Made by a program: the position numbers and the translations under genes
Part shown: positions 7,537 to 13,769 of the stretch, in pieces
Layout: each line of letters opens with the position of its first letter
Numbering within the stretch: the stretch's first letter is position 1
Notes under the pieces: model-generated
Told to the model about the DNA's origin: nothing
The model's input: only the letters and a program-made list of their open reading frames with translations
The model's database searches: none
Source of the DNA: Clostridium sp. CAG:440
GTDB lineage: Bacteria; Bacillota; Clostridia; TANB77; CAG-508
Length of the DNA stretch: 17,476 bases
Reading direction: 5' to 3'
Assembly: GCA_000437215.1 (NCBI GenBank)
Contig: FR898648.1
Coordinates: 19,666-37,141 of the forward strand

Positions 7537-8194
7537 TTATAATCTTTTATTCTTTAATAAGTTAATAATATGCCTAAAGTCTTTACCATTAAAGAAATAT
7601 TTTTCTGCTTTAGTAAACGGAATATTATTTTTTCTTTTATAGTCTAACTTATCAATCACTGTAAGCATATCTAAAACCTGAAATAATCTTTTTTTCTTGT
7701 GGTCAAAATCTATTCTTCTTTCTACATTTGGATAACTTACAAAAAGAGTATCTAGTATTGTTGCTAGTGTTTCTTGACCATTGTCATAGTAAATTACAAC
7801 TTTATCAAAAGAATTTATATATTCTTTATTTTCATTTATAAAATTGCTAATTTCTCTTGCTAATGCAACATTTAATTGCATTTTTTTATTTATATATTTT
7901 TTATCAATTACAACTGTTCTTATTTTAACTTTTACTTTGCTTGAAAAATAGAATATTGCCCAAAATATACTTTTTCTTCTTTCAAAATCAAAATGTGAAT
8001 AATCTCCTCGTTTGGCTACTAAATATGCTAAATGTATCATTCCGCCATAATCAAGTCCGAGAAAGTTTTTCATTTAAGTATTCTAATTCGCTTTTTATTG
8101 AATCCGAACTTTCATGCAGTGTAAATGAAACGGCATATAAATCTGAACTTCCATCTACAAAACCAAAGTCACCACTTTCATCTATGAATATATT
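7537..8194 (-). pseudogene. DUF3800 family protein, frameshifted and without a standard start
   Basis: Two frames together give one DUF3800 protein (RNase H-like fold family, often near defence or mobile genes; function unknown). The upstream frame (8194-8060) starts NIFIDESGDFGF and runs to YLNEKLS; the downstream frame runs from GLDYGGMIHLAYLVAKRG through FDKVVIYYDNGQE and KRLFQVLDMLTVID to LLKNKRL. The switch is at TCT-CGG-ACT-TGA; dropping C8059 gives TCT-GGA-CTT and restores the family sequence. Separately, the codon before Asn (8195-8197) is TAA, so the usual MNIFIDES start is missing; no ATG, GTG or TTG fits. An ATG in the downstream frame at 8073 would give only the C-terminal 178 residues. 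Likely inactive, though the frameshift matches those of deoD and the S41 gene. First gene of the cargo operon. Confidence 0.75.
8055..8062 (-). other. CGG-A frameshift site 2 (DUF3800 gene)
   Basis: Zero-frame codons (minus strand) TCT CGG ACT TGA; the family sequence continues as GGA CTT GAT. The surplus C is complementary to G8059. A stop codon follows two codons after the CGG start. Confidence 0.8.
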
Positions 8195-8248
8195 TTAATC
8201 TCTTTATTGTAATCACCTTTCATTCTTTAATCTAATATTGCTATTACA

Positions 8249-8277
8249 TTTATAACATAAAAACACATTTTTCTCAA
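8249..8277 (-). promoter_or_regulatory. Promoter of the cargo operon
   Basis: Minus strand TTGAGA (8272-8277), 17 bases, TATAAA (8249-8254). It points into the DUF3800, membrane protein, helicase and small-gene operon, and is back-to-back with the plus-strand promoter at 8306. Confidence 0.6.
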
Positions 8278-8305
8278 TAGAACTGTTGGATTTTTCAAAT
8301 TTTTA

Positions 8306-8334
8306 TTGACATTTACATAAAGAGGTGATATATA
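8306..8334 (+). promoter_or_regulatory. Strong promoter for a non-coding transcript
   Basis: Consensus TTGACA (8306-8311), exact 17-base spacer, TATATA (8329-8334). Transcription would start near 8341 and run into a structured region with no reading frame of note. Confidence 0.65.
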
Positions 8335-8340
8335 GTAATT

Positions 8341-8818
8341 GTATTTTATAGTATACTGAAAAATTAATAGACACGAAACACTGGTTAGTAATGTGGTACG
8401 ATAAGTTATTCTCCCACTTCCGAGACATAGAGAATTAAGATTTGTAATAAGCTTACTATCCCAATGCGGTGAAAAATATTTTGGCTGGTTTAGAAGAATA
8501 GTTTATAAAATGTCCAGCAGTGGTTAAGACCGATTAGCATGTTTCAAGTAAAATTCACTACTTTGCAAAAAAATTGCAATATTAGTAGTTTTATTTGTTG
8601 TGCCTAATGGGTCTTTTTGTTATGCTTACGAAAATAGCTAAATATGTATTGCCCTATTTTATTACAAAGCTTAGCAAGAAGATACTGAAAAAATTTTATG
8701 CAGGTATGCAGAAAAATTTTTCAGTAGTCAAAATAATATTTGAATGGAGATGAAAAATATTATTTTGATTTGGCGAAGCCAAACATAAATTATCTATCGC
8801 AAGATTAGATAATTTATG
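8341..8818 (+). ncRNA. Candidate large structured RNA
   Basis: Downstream of a near-consensus promoter there is no protein but a chain of hairpins: GCTGG/CCAGC (8484-8518); a long stem AGACC+ATTAG with CTAAT+GGTCT (8527-8537/8604-8614) enclosing ACTAC/GTAGT and TTGCAA/TTGCAA (8557-8589); a bulged 14-bp stem (8683-8697/8713-8726); a perfect 13-bp stem (8729-8741/8755-8767); TTTGGC/GCCAAA (8769-8783); and a perfect 12-bp stem (8785-8796/8806-8817). The segment 8354-8365 can pair perfectly over 12 bp with 8715-8726 in competition with the local stem. It is less AT-rich than its surroundings. Size and style recall ornate large RNAs (ROOL, GOLLD) but I cannot assign a class. The 3' end is not defined. 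It might instead be DNA structure belonging to the transfer origin. Confidence 0.45.
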
Positions 8819-8819
8819 A

Positions 8820-8916
8820 GCTCTCCGCTAGGAGCCCACGACATCTTTACAAAACGAAGTTTTGAAAGTGTCATAGTGGGTTACATACTTTCGTAAGAAA
8901 GTTATGTAACGGCTCC
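8820..8916 (+). other. oriT-like site (MobV/RSA type) in a branched palindromic region
   Basis: Three interlocking stems: GGAGCC (8831-8836) with GGCTCC (8911-8916); CCCAC (8835-8839) with GTGGG (8876-8880), enclosing GACA/TGTC, CTTT/AAAG and CAAAAC/GTTTTG (8840-8872); and GTTACATA+CTTTC (8880-8892) with GAAAG+TATGTAAC (8897-8910). The stretch AAGTGTCATAGTGGG then TTACATACTTT resembles the MobM nick region of pMV158 (TAGTGTG, nick, TTA), predicting a nick between 8880 and 8881. It lies directly upstream of a MobV relaxase start, where RSA/oriT sites of this family are found. Confidence 0.55.
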
Positions 8917-8956
8917 CTTTGGTCGCATCTTGCTACCTGCAAGAAAGGATATTTAA

Positions 8957-9028
8957 ATGGACAAAACAAACTATTCAGTAGCTAGAGTAGAAACTTATAC
9001 TAGAAAATTAACTATCTACTACTATTGA
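8957..9028 (+). pseudogene. N-terminal remnant of a MobV (TnpZ-like) relaxase
   Basis: ATG 8957 behind AAAGG (8944-8948). The 18 residues from MDKTNYSVARVETYTRKL match the start of Mob/Pre relaxases of clostridial mobilizable elements; after that the frame runs into five unrelated codons and TGA at 9026. The relaxase body (several hundred residues) is gone: the reading is joined at about 9008-9012 to the tail of a recombinase. The region could still supply an origin of transfer in trans-mobilization. Confidence 0.6.
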
Positions 9029-9290
9029 TAAAACCAATCAAGAAGAACTTGATTTAACAACCTTTATTGATAAAGTTAAAAAATATACTGAAATAAAAGA
9101 ATTAACACCAGAAATTGTAAACGAGCTAATTGATAAAATATATGTATATCAACAAACAAAGCTGAATGGTAAACAATATCAAAAAATAGATATTCATTAT
9201 GCAGGAGTTGGAATAATTGCTATTTCACTAAATGAATATGAATTAGAAAATGCTTTTCAGCAAAGTATTAAAAATATAAAAACAGCATAG
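9012..9290 (+). pseudogene. C-terminal remnant of a large serine recombinase (TnpX-like, DUF4368)
   Basis: 92 codons open from after a TAA at 9009 to TAG at 9288-9290, with no start of its own. The sequence LDLTTFIDKVKKYTEIKELT, then EIVNELIDKIYVY and KQYQKIDIHYAGVGII, matches the C-terminal domain of large serine recombinases of Tn4451-type elements. The catalytic N-terminus and zinc-ribbon region are absent. It ends 70 bases from the right inverted repeat, as expected for an integrase gene at the element end. Confidence 0.75.
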
Positions 9291-9312
9291 CATTTAAACT
9301 ATACTGTAAAAT

Positions 9313-9360
9313 CAAAAGGAGTACTTTTCAATAAATGTCCTTATTGAAAGTACTTCTTTT
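9313..9360 (+). terminator. Long hairpin at the right element end
   Basis: AAAGGAGTACTTTTCAATAA pairs with TTATTGAAAGTACTTCTTT (about 20 bp, one bulge, one G-T pair) around ATGTCC and ends in TTTT. It can terminate transcription of the recombinase and, in the other direction, lies after greA. Its 3' half contains the inner block of the right inverted repeat. Confidence 0.6.
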
Positions 9361-9377
9361 GTGGGATTTTATTTATT
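9336..9377 (-). repeat. Right terminal inverted repeat of the element
   Basis: On the minus strand the same 18-base block (9360-9377) and 10-base block (9336-9345) as at the left end, with the same 15-base gap after CCCAC. It overlaps the greA stop codon. Confidence 0.7.
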
Positions 9378-9849
9378 TTTTTATTGATAATATTTTATAC
9401 TTCATTATTCCAGCAGGTGCATGTACTTCTACTGTATGGTTTTTCTTTGCTCCTAATAATGTAGCACCTAAAGGTGATTCATTTGAAATTTTATTTTGAG
9501 CTAAATCAACTTCTGTTGAACCAACTATTGTATATTCTACCTCTTCATTAAATTCTATGTCTAATACTTTTACTGTATTTCCAATTTGTACTGTTTCTGT
9601 GTCTATATCTTTTGCATCTATTATTTTAGCATGTCTTACTTTATTTTCATATTCTGCAATTTTTGCTTCATTTTCTGCTTGTGCATTTTTAGCTTCATCA
9701 TATTCTGAATTTTCTGATAAGTCACCAAAACCTAATGCAACTTTTATTCTTTCTGCAATTTCTGCTCTTTTTTCTGTTCTTAAATAATTTAATTCTTTTT
9801 CTAATTTATCAAACCCTTCTTGAGTTAATATAACTTCTTTTTCTTCCAT
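9373..9849 (-). CDS. greA: Transcription elongation factor GreA
   Basis: Rescues backtracked RNA polymerase by stimulating cleavage of the nascent RNA 3' end. 158 residues, normal length. N-terminal coiled coil (about 8-75) contains the family motif FGDLSENSEYDEAKNAQAEN with the acidic tip residues; the C-terminal FKBP-like domain ends with NESPLGATLLGAKKNHTVEV. Start ATG 9847-9849 with AAAGGAG upstream. It is convergent with deoD across the inserted element. Confidence 0.97.
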   Translation of the reverse strand: MEEKEVILTQEGFDKLEKELNYLRTEKRAEIAERIKVALGFGDLSENSEYDEAKNAQAENEAKIAEYENKVRHAKIIDAKDIDTETVQIGNTVKVLDIEFNEEVEYTIVGSTEVDLAQNKISNESPLGATLLGAKKNHTVEVHAPAGIMKYKILSIKK

Positions 9850-9885
9850 GTTAATTCTCCTTTACGTTTTATAAATTTATTTTAT

Positions 9886-9914
9886 ATATTACGGCAGTTT
9901 ATTAATTTTGTCAA
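9886..9914 (-). promoter_or_regulatory. greA promoter
   Basis: Minus strand TTGACA (9909-9914), 17 bases, TAATAT (9886-9891), 37 bases before the greA start codon. Confidence 0.75.
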
Positions 9915-9936
9915 GTGGATTTTAAAATATTTTTAT

Positions 9937-9965
9937 TTTACTTTTGTCTATTTTTGTGATATAAT
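9937..9965 (+). promoter_or_regulatory. Extended -10 promoter for the gene at 10004
   Basis: TTTACT (9937-9942), 17 bases, TATAAT (9960-9965) preceded by TGA, i.e. an extended TGN motif. Divergent from the greA promoter with only about 22 bases between the two -35 boxes. Confidence 0.65.
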
Positions 9966-10003
9966 TTATGTATACTACAATACCTAAAGGAGGGTTTTAT
10001 TTA

Positions 10004-10558
10004 ATGAAAATTATGTATGTTAACGATAGTTGCTATAACTTCGTTGACAAAAAAGGAATCAACCAGGCACAATTGTTAGTTGAGGGGCGGTCATTAAACT
10101 TCTTAGATGTTAGAATATTTCAGCTTGCATCAATGATAAATGGAAAATGGTGTAAAGAAGCCCGCGAGGTAGAGCAATGCTTTTTCAAAATTCAAGATTC
10201 TCTTTCACTAGAAGAAATTGGATCTATTGTAAAAGAATTCCGGCTGTTTAGTTACAATTCCGGAACATTCATAAGCAATATATCTTTAGAAGTTAAAAAA
10301 ATACTTTTTAAGCTAAATCCCAATTGTAATTTTTCACTATTTCTGGTCGAAAACTATGAAAAAGGTACTTTTCTTAACACTCCATTAAAGGATTTGTTTG
10401 GCTTTTATGAAAGCTTAAACCGCGCAGGTTTGTTTTATGTATACCAAATAGTCAACTTGACTGAAAAGCAATTGATGCAAATAAGATGCATTGGAAAAAA
10501 TAAATTTTCAATTATCAAGAACGTCCTTGAAGAAAATGGGTTTTTGTTGAAACACTAA
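10004..10558 (+). CDS. Hypothetical protein with RNA-polymerase alpha-CTD-like C-terminus; atypical codon use
   Basis: 184 residues from ATG 10004, chosen for the AAAGGAGGG site at 9986-9994. The N-terminal two thirds is not recognised and has no signal or membrane segment. The C-terminal 60 residues (TPLKDLFGFYESLNRAGLFY, VNLTEKQLMQIRCIGKNKFS, then IIKNVLEENGFLL) follow the helix-hairpin-helix pattern of the RNA polymerase alpha-subunit C-terminal domain, which binds DNA and regulators. Its composition differs from neighbours: codons such as CGG (twice, at 10088 and 10241), CGC, CCC and CTG appear, and CG dinucleotides are frequent. It is therefore probably acquired. It could be a transcription-modifying protein from a phage or element; this is inference. 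Confidence 0.7.
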   Translation: MKIMYVNDSCYNFVDKKGINQAQLLVEGRSLNFLDVRIFQLASMINGKWCKEAREVEQCFFKIQDSLSLEEIGSIVKEFRLFSYNSGTFISNISLEVKKILFKLNPNCNFSLFLVENYEKGTFLNTPLKDLFGFYESLNRAGLFYVYQIVNLTEKQLMQIRCIGKNKFSIIKNVLEENGFLLKH

Positions 10559-10570
10559 AATTACAAAAAA

Positions 10571-10600
10571 ACAAAATGGGAAATTTCCCATTTTGTTTTT
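10571..10600. terminator. Bidirectional terminator between the alpha-CTD-like gene and pgsA
   Basis: Perfect 13-bp palindrome ACAAAATGGGAAA/TTTCCCATTTTGT (10571-10596), with a T run after it on the plus strand and, on the minus strand, a T run after its reverse complement. Confidence 0.9.
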
Positions 10601-11190
10601 TATTTTAAAAGATTTTTCATATCTTTCATATAATCATATCCTGAAAATACTGTTGCAATTGCTTGAATAATCATCATAATTGTAGCAATTAAATTTAATG
10701 CAAATGCTCCATTTTGAAGTTCTCCAGAAAAACATGCACCAAAACTATTTAAATCTACAAAAGCTAATATTATAGCAATCATTTGTGTTACAGTTTTTAA
10801 TTTTCCCCATTTTGAAGCAGCAATTACACTACCATTATTTTGTGCAGCAAGTAATCTATAACCAGAAACCAAAAATTCTCTTGCAACAACTATAACAGGT
10901 ATCCATGAAGGAATTTTCCCCATCTCAACTAACATTATCATAGCTGTTAACACTAAAATTTTATCTGCCAATGGATCTAAAAACTTTCCAAATGTTGTAA
11001 TTTGATTTCTAGACCTTGCAATATAGCCATCTAATTTATCTGTTATAGACGCAATTATAAATATTAAATCTATTATTAAATATGTGTATGGTATTCCTAA
11101 AAATTCTCCAGTAATATTAAAAAATGGAACTATAACCATTAATGGTACTAACATTACTCTAAAAATTGTTAATTTATTTGCTAAATTCAT
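10600..11190 (-). CDS. pgsA: CDP-diacylglycerol--glycerol-3-phosphate 3-phosphatidyltransferase
   Basis: Membrane enzyme making phosphatidylglycerolphosphate from CDP-diacylglycerol and glycerol 3-phosphate. 196 residues, several hydrophobic helices. The CDP-alcohol phosphotransferase motif is complete: DKLDGYIARS then GKFLDPLADK, holding the metal-binding Asp residues (pattern DG-x2-AR-x8-G-x3-D-x3-D). The N-terminus NLANKLTIFRVMLVPLMV is typical. Start ATG 11188-11190 with GAAGGG upstream. Only 18 bases follow the stop of the S41 gene, so it is the last gene of the envelope cluster. A related synthase of the same family is possible, but PgsA is most likely. Confidence 0.93.
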   Translation of the reverse strand: MNLANKLTIFRVMLVPLMVIVPFFNITGEFLGIPYTYLIIDLIFIIASITDKLDGYIARSRNQITTFGKFLDPLADKILVLTAMIMLVEMGKIPSWIPVIVVAREFLVSGYRLLAAQNNGSVIAASKWGKLKTVTQMIAIILAFVDLNSFGACFSGELQNGAFALNLIATIMMIIQAIATVFSGYDYMKDMKNLLK

Positions 11191-11208
11191 GCTAATTTTC
11201 CCTTCTTT

Positions 11209-12433
11209 TTATTTAAGCATTTCTATTGCTTTTTGTAATTGTGTGTCATCTTTTTCTTCAACTTGTGTTTCATTTGTAACAGTGTCTTTCAATTCAACAT
11301 TTTCATCAGGTTCTATACCTTTTTTATGAATTTTATTTCTATTTGGAGTTTGATATTCTTCTGTTGTTATCTTTAATCCACTACCATCAGCAAGTGTCAA
11401 TATTTCCTGTATTACACCTTTTCCATATGTTTTAGTTCCTACAATTTTGGCTTTTCCTAAATCTTTTAATGCTCCTGCTAATATTTCAGAAGAACTTGCA
11501 GTATTTCCATTTACTAATACTATAATTGGCATATTTACAATTGGGTCGTTTTCAGATTTCTTTACTGTTTCTTTTCCATTTTTGTCTACCTCATATAATA
11601 AAACAGAATCTTTATCAGCTATAAAATCTGCTATTTTTAATGCTTCACTTACTATTCCTCCACCATTATTTCTTAAATCTATTACTAATGATTTTATGTT
11701 TTGTTTTTGTAGTTCTTCAAATTTTGTTTTAAATTCACTACTTGTTGTTTCATCAAATGATGGTATTTGTATATAGCCTATATTATTTTCCAATGTTTTT
11801 CCTTCTACTTGATTTACTATTATTTTTTCTCTGCTTACTTCAAATTCTAATGTTTCTTCTCCTCTAATTATTTGTAATTTTACTTTTGTACCTTCTTCTC
11901 CTTTTATCTTGCTTGAAATTGTTTCTAAGTCTCCTGCTGTATATTCAACTCCATCTACTGATTTAATTAAATCTTTTGCTTTAATTCCGTGCTTTTTCAG
12001 CTGGTGAATTTTTTATTGGAGATAATACTTCTATTCTGTCTTTAGATGTATTTTTTACCATATATATACCAATTCCCACAAAGTTTCCTTTTGTGTCTTC
12101 TAAATATTCTTTCATATCTTCTTTTGAAATGTATTCTGTATATGGATCATCTAGTCCTTCTATATAACCTTTTATTGCACCTTCTTTTAATTTTTCCTCA
12201 TCAACATCTCCAAAAAAATATTTATCTATTATAGTTTTGTATTTACTTAATTCGTCTGCAATATTTTCTTCATTTTCTGATGATGTAACAAGTACATATT
12301 TTCCTAATTGTTTTCCGTTTATAAAGTAACCATAAATTAAAAGTGATGTAATCATAAATGTTAAAAATATGGTTAATAACATTAACATTATTACCTTATA
12401 TAAACTTACTTTTCTTTCTTTTTTCTCTTTCAT
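11209..12433 (-). CDS. S41 family C-terminal processing peptidase (CtpA-like), with a +1 frameshift
   Basis: Membrane-anchored serine protease. With one base skipped it is a continuous 407-residue protein. Residues about 12-36 form a signal anchor (LMLLTIFLTFMITSLLIYGY); the N-terminal helical part holds YIEGLDDPYTEYIS; then a PDZ domain (VGIGIYM to VSREK) and the peptidase core with VIDLRNNGGG, the nucleophile Ser in GNTASSSE and the general-base Lys in TYGKGVIQ. Start ATG 12431-12433 with AAAAGGAG. The frame changes inside the PDZ at GCA-CGG-AAT-TAA: dropping one C gives GCA-GGA-ATT, the conserved Ala-Gly-Ile after PAEK. All catalytic residues lie after the shift, so without frameshifting the product would be inactive. 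Follows two M23 genes; likely role in processing envelope proteins. Confidence 0.9.
11985..11992 (-). other. CGG-A frameshift site 3 (S41 peptidase gene)
   Basis: Zero-frame codons (minus strand) GCA CGG AAT TAA; the conserved PDZ sequence continues as GGA ATT AAA. The surplus C is complementary to G11989. A TAA lies two codons after the CGG. Confidence 0.85.
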
Positions 12434-12459
12434 TATATATGTCTCCTTTTAACATTTAT

Positions 12460-12501
12460 AATAGCTTATATTTATAGCAATATAAATACAAGCTATTTTT
12501 T
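12460..12501. other. 17-bp hairpin between the M23 and S41 genes
   Basis: AATAGCTTATATTTATA (12460-12476) pairs with TATAAATACAAGCTATT (12481-12497) around GCAA, with one mismatch/wobble. T residues follow on the plus strand (12496-12501), i.e. antisense to the cluster; in the sense direction there is no T run. It may stabilise or partly terminate the sense transcript, or stop antisense transcription. Confidence 0.45.
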
Positions 12502-12530
12502 ATTATATTTTAATTTTATTTTATTATAAT

Positions 12531-13754
12531 TTATGGCAAATATGATAATGGATTAACTCTACATGAATATGTTCCTGGGCTCTTTCTTACTTCAAAGTGT
12601 AGATGTGGCCCTGTTGAATTTCCTGTACTACCTACTCTCATTATTTGTTGTCCTTTTTTTACTGCTTGCCCTTCTGACACACATATAGATCCAGCTTGTC
12701 CATGTGCATATAGTGTATATAATCCATTATAATGTGCTATTATTACATAATTCCCATAACTTGTAGTTAATGCTGCTGTTGTATGTACTATTCCATCTGC
12801 TGCAGCATAAACTGGCATTCCATTTACCCCTGCTGCTCCAAAATCAACTGCACCATGATATGCACCGCTTGAATAATACATACCTGTTGTTACATAACTA
12901 TTTACTGGTTTAATAAATCCTGATGAACTTGTACCACTATTGCTTGAACTATTATTTGATCCACTATTAGAATTATTTCTGTTTTGTTCTTGTTGCCTTT
13001 TTAATGCTGCTTCTATTTCAGCTTGCTTTGCTCTTATTTTTGCATCTATGCTTTGATTATCTTTTTTTAATTGATCAATTCTAGATTGTAATTGTTTTTC
13101 TTCTTCACTTAACTGTGATACATATTTGTCTTTTTCGCTTTTTGATGTTTTTAATTGTAATGATACACTTTGTTTGCTAGCTTTTTGTGTTGCAAGTTCT
13201 TTTTTACTGTTTTCTAATGTTTGTTTTGCTTGCTCTATTTCTTTCTTTTCTTTTTCTATTTTATCTAACAATTCGGCATCATATGATGCTATTTCTTCTA
13301 CTAAATAATAATTTGATATTAAATCTGTTAAAGACTCTGATGAAAGTAAGAAATCTAAATATGATGTCTCTCCTGCTTCATATGAAGCAACTAGTCTTTC
13401 TTTAAGCAATTTTTCTTGATTTTTATAGTCTTTTTGAGCTTTTTGCAATTTTGTTTGTGCATCTTCTATTTTTTTGTTAGTAGAAACAATTTGTTCATCT
13501 AATGTTTCTATTTGTCCTTCATAATCTGATATCTGAACATTTAATTTTTCAACTTCTTTTAATGTTTCATCTTTTATTTTTTCTACTTCTTTCATTTTTT
13601 CTTGTGTTTCAGTAATTTTACTTTCATTTTGTTTTTGCTCAGCCTGATAATTAGATATTTCGTTTGCTGCATTTGAAACAATTAATGTATTTGTATACAA
13701 TAAAAGTATTGATATTATTGTTATTACAATTATTTTTTGGACTATATTTTTCAT
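12531..13754 (-). CDS. Coiled-coil M23 (LytM) peptidase / EnvC-like hydrolase activator, second copy
   Basis: 407 residues. Signal peptide (about 1-29, IIVITIISILLLYTNTLIV), long coiled coil (about 32-255) with the conserved LVASYEAGETSYLDFLLSSE and LISNYYLVEEI, a Ser/Asn/Gly-rich linker (about 258-285), then an M23 domain with YHGAVDFGA (His near 299, Asp), LYTLYAHG and GPHLHFEVR (HxH). The zinc-ligand pattern H-x3-D and HxH looks complete, so it may be an active endopeptidase rather than a degenerate activator. Start ATG 13752-13754 with AGGAGG. It lies 15 bases after its paralogue and follows ftsEX, which suggests it is controlled by FtsEX at the division site. Confidence 0.93.
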   Translation of the reverse strand: MKNIVQKIIVITIISILLLYTNTLIVSNAANEISNYQAEQKQNESKITETQEKMKEVEKIKDETLKEVEKLNVQISDYEGQIETLDEQIVSTNKKIEDAQTKLQKAQKDYKNQEKLLKERLVASYEAGETSYLDFLLSSESLTDLISNYYLVEEIASYDAELLDKIEKEKKEIEQAKQTLENSKKELATQKASKQSVSLQLKTSKSEKDKYVSQLSEEEKQLQSRIDQLKKDNQSIDAKIRAKQAEIEAALKRQQEQNRNNSNSGSNNSSSNSGTSSSGFIKPVNSYVTTGMYYSSGAYHGAVDFGAAGVNGMPVYAAADGIVHTTAALTTSYGNYVIIAHYNGLYTLYAHGQAGSICVSEGQAVKKGQQIMRVGSTGNSTGPHLHFEVRKSPGTYSCRVNPLSYLP

Positions 13755-13769
13755 ATGTTCCTCCTAAAT

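Larger units (their letters stand above)
3427..9377. mobile_element. Decayed mobilizable element (Tn4451-like IME remnant) with inverted ends
   Basis: The left end (3427-3468) and the reverse complement of the right end (9336-9377) share an identical 18-base block, a 15-base diverged spacer of equal length, and an identical 10-base block. Inside lie hallmark pieces of Tn4451-type mobilizable elements: TnpV, an oriT-like site, the N-terminus of a MobV relaxase and the C-terminus of a large serine recombinase. Everything between is cargo or non-coding. The recombinase and relaxase are both destroyed by deletion, so the element should not move unaided. It sits exactly between the stop codons of deoD and greA. 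I see no clear target-site duplication; the outermost bases (TAA stops on both sides) may match by chance, so the ends are good to only a few bases. Confidence 0.7.

Noticed and set aside
8341..8930. Group I or group II intron, or a tRNA, in the structured region
   Set aside because: I looked for a group II domain V hairpin, group I P7-type core and tRNA cloverleaf and found none that fit; the 8831-8916 fold is a three-way junction, not a tRNA.
9001..9030. A further CGG-type frameshift at the mob/recombinase junction
   Set aside because: There is no CGG here and the two sides belong to different protein families, so this is a deletion fusion.
3427..9377. CRISPR array or short tandem repeats inside the element
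   Set aside because: No regularly spaced identical repeats; the only periodic signal is the coding repeat of the helicase.
9968..10003. Upstream ATG at 9968 as the start of the alpha-CTD-like gene
   Set aside because: It would overlap the promoter region and lacks a ribosome site; AAAGGAGGG correctly precedes ATG 10004.
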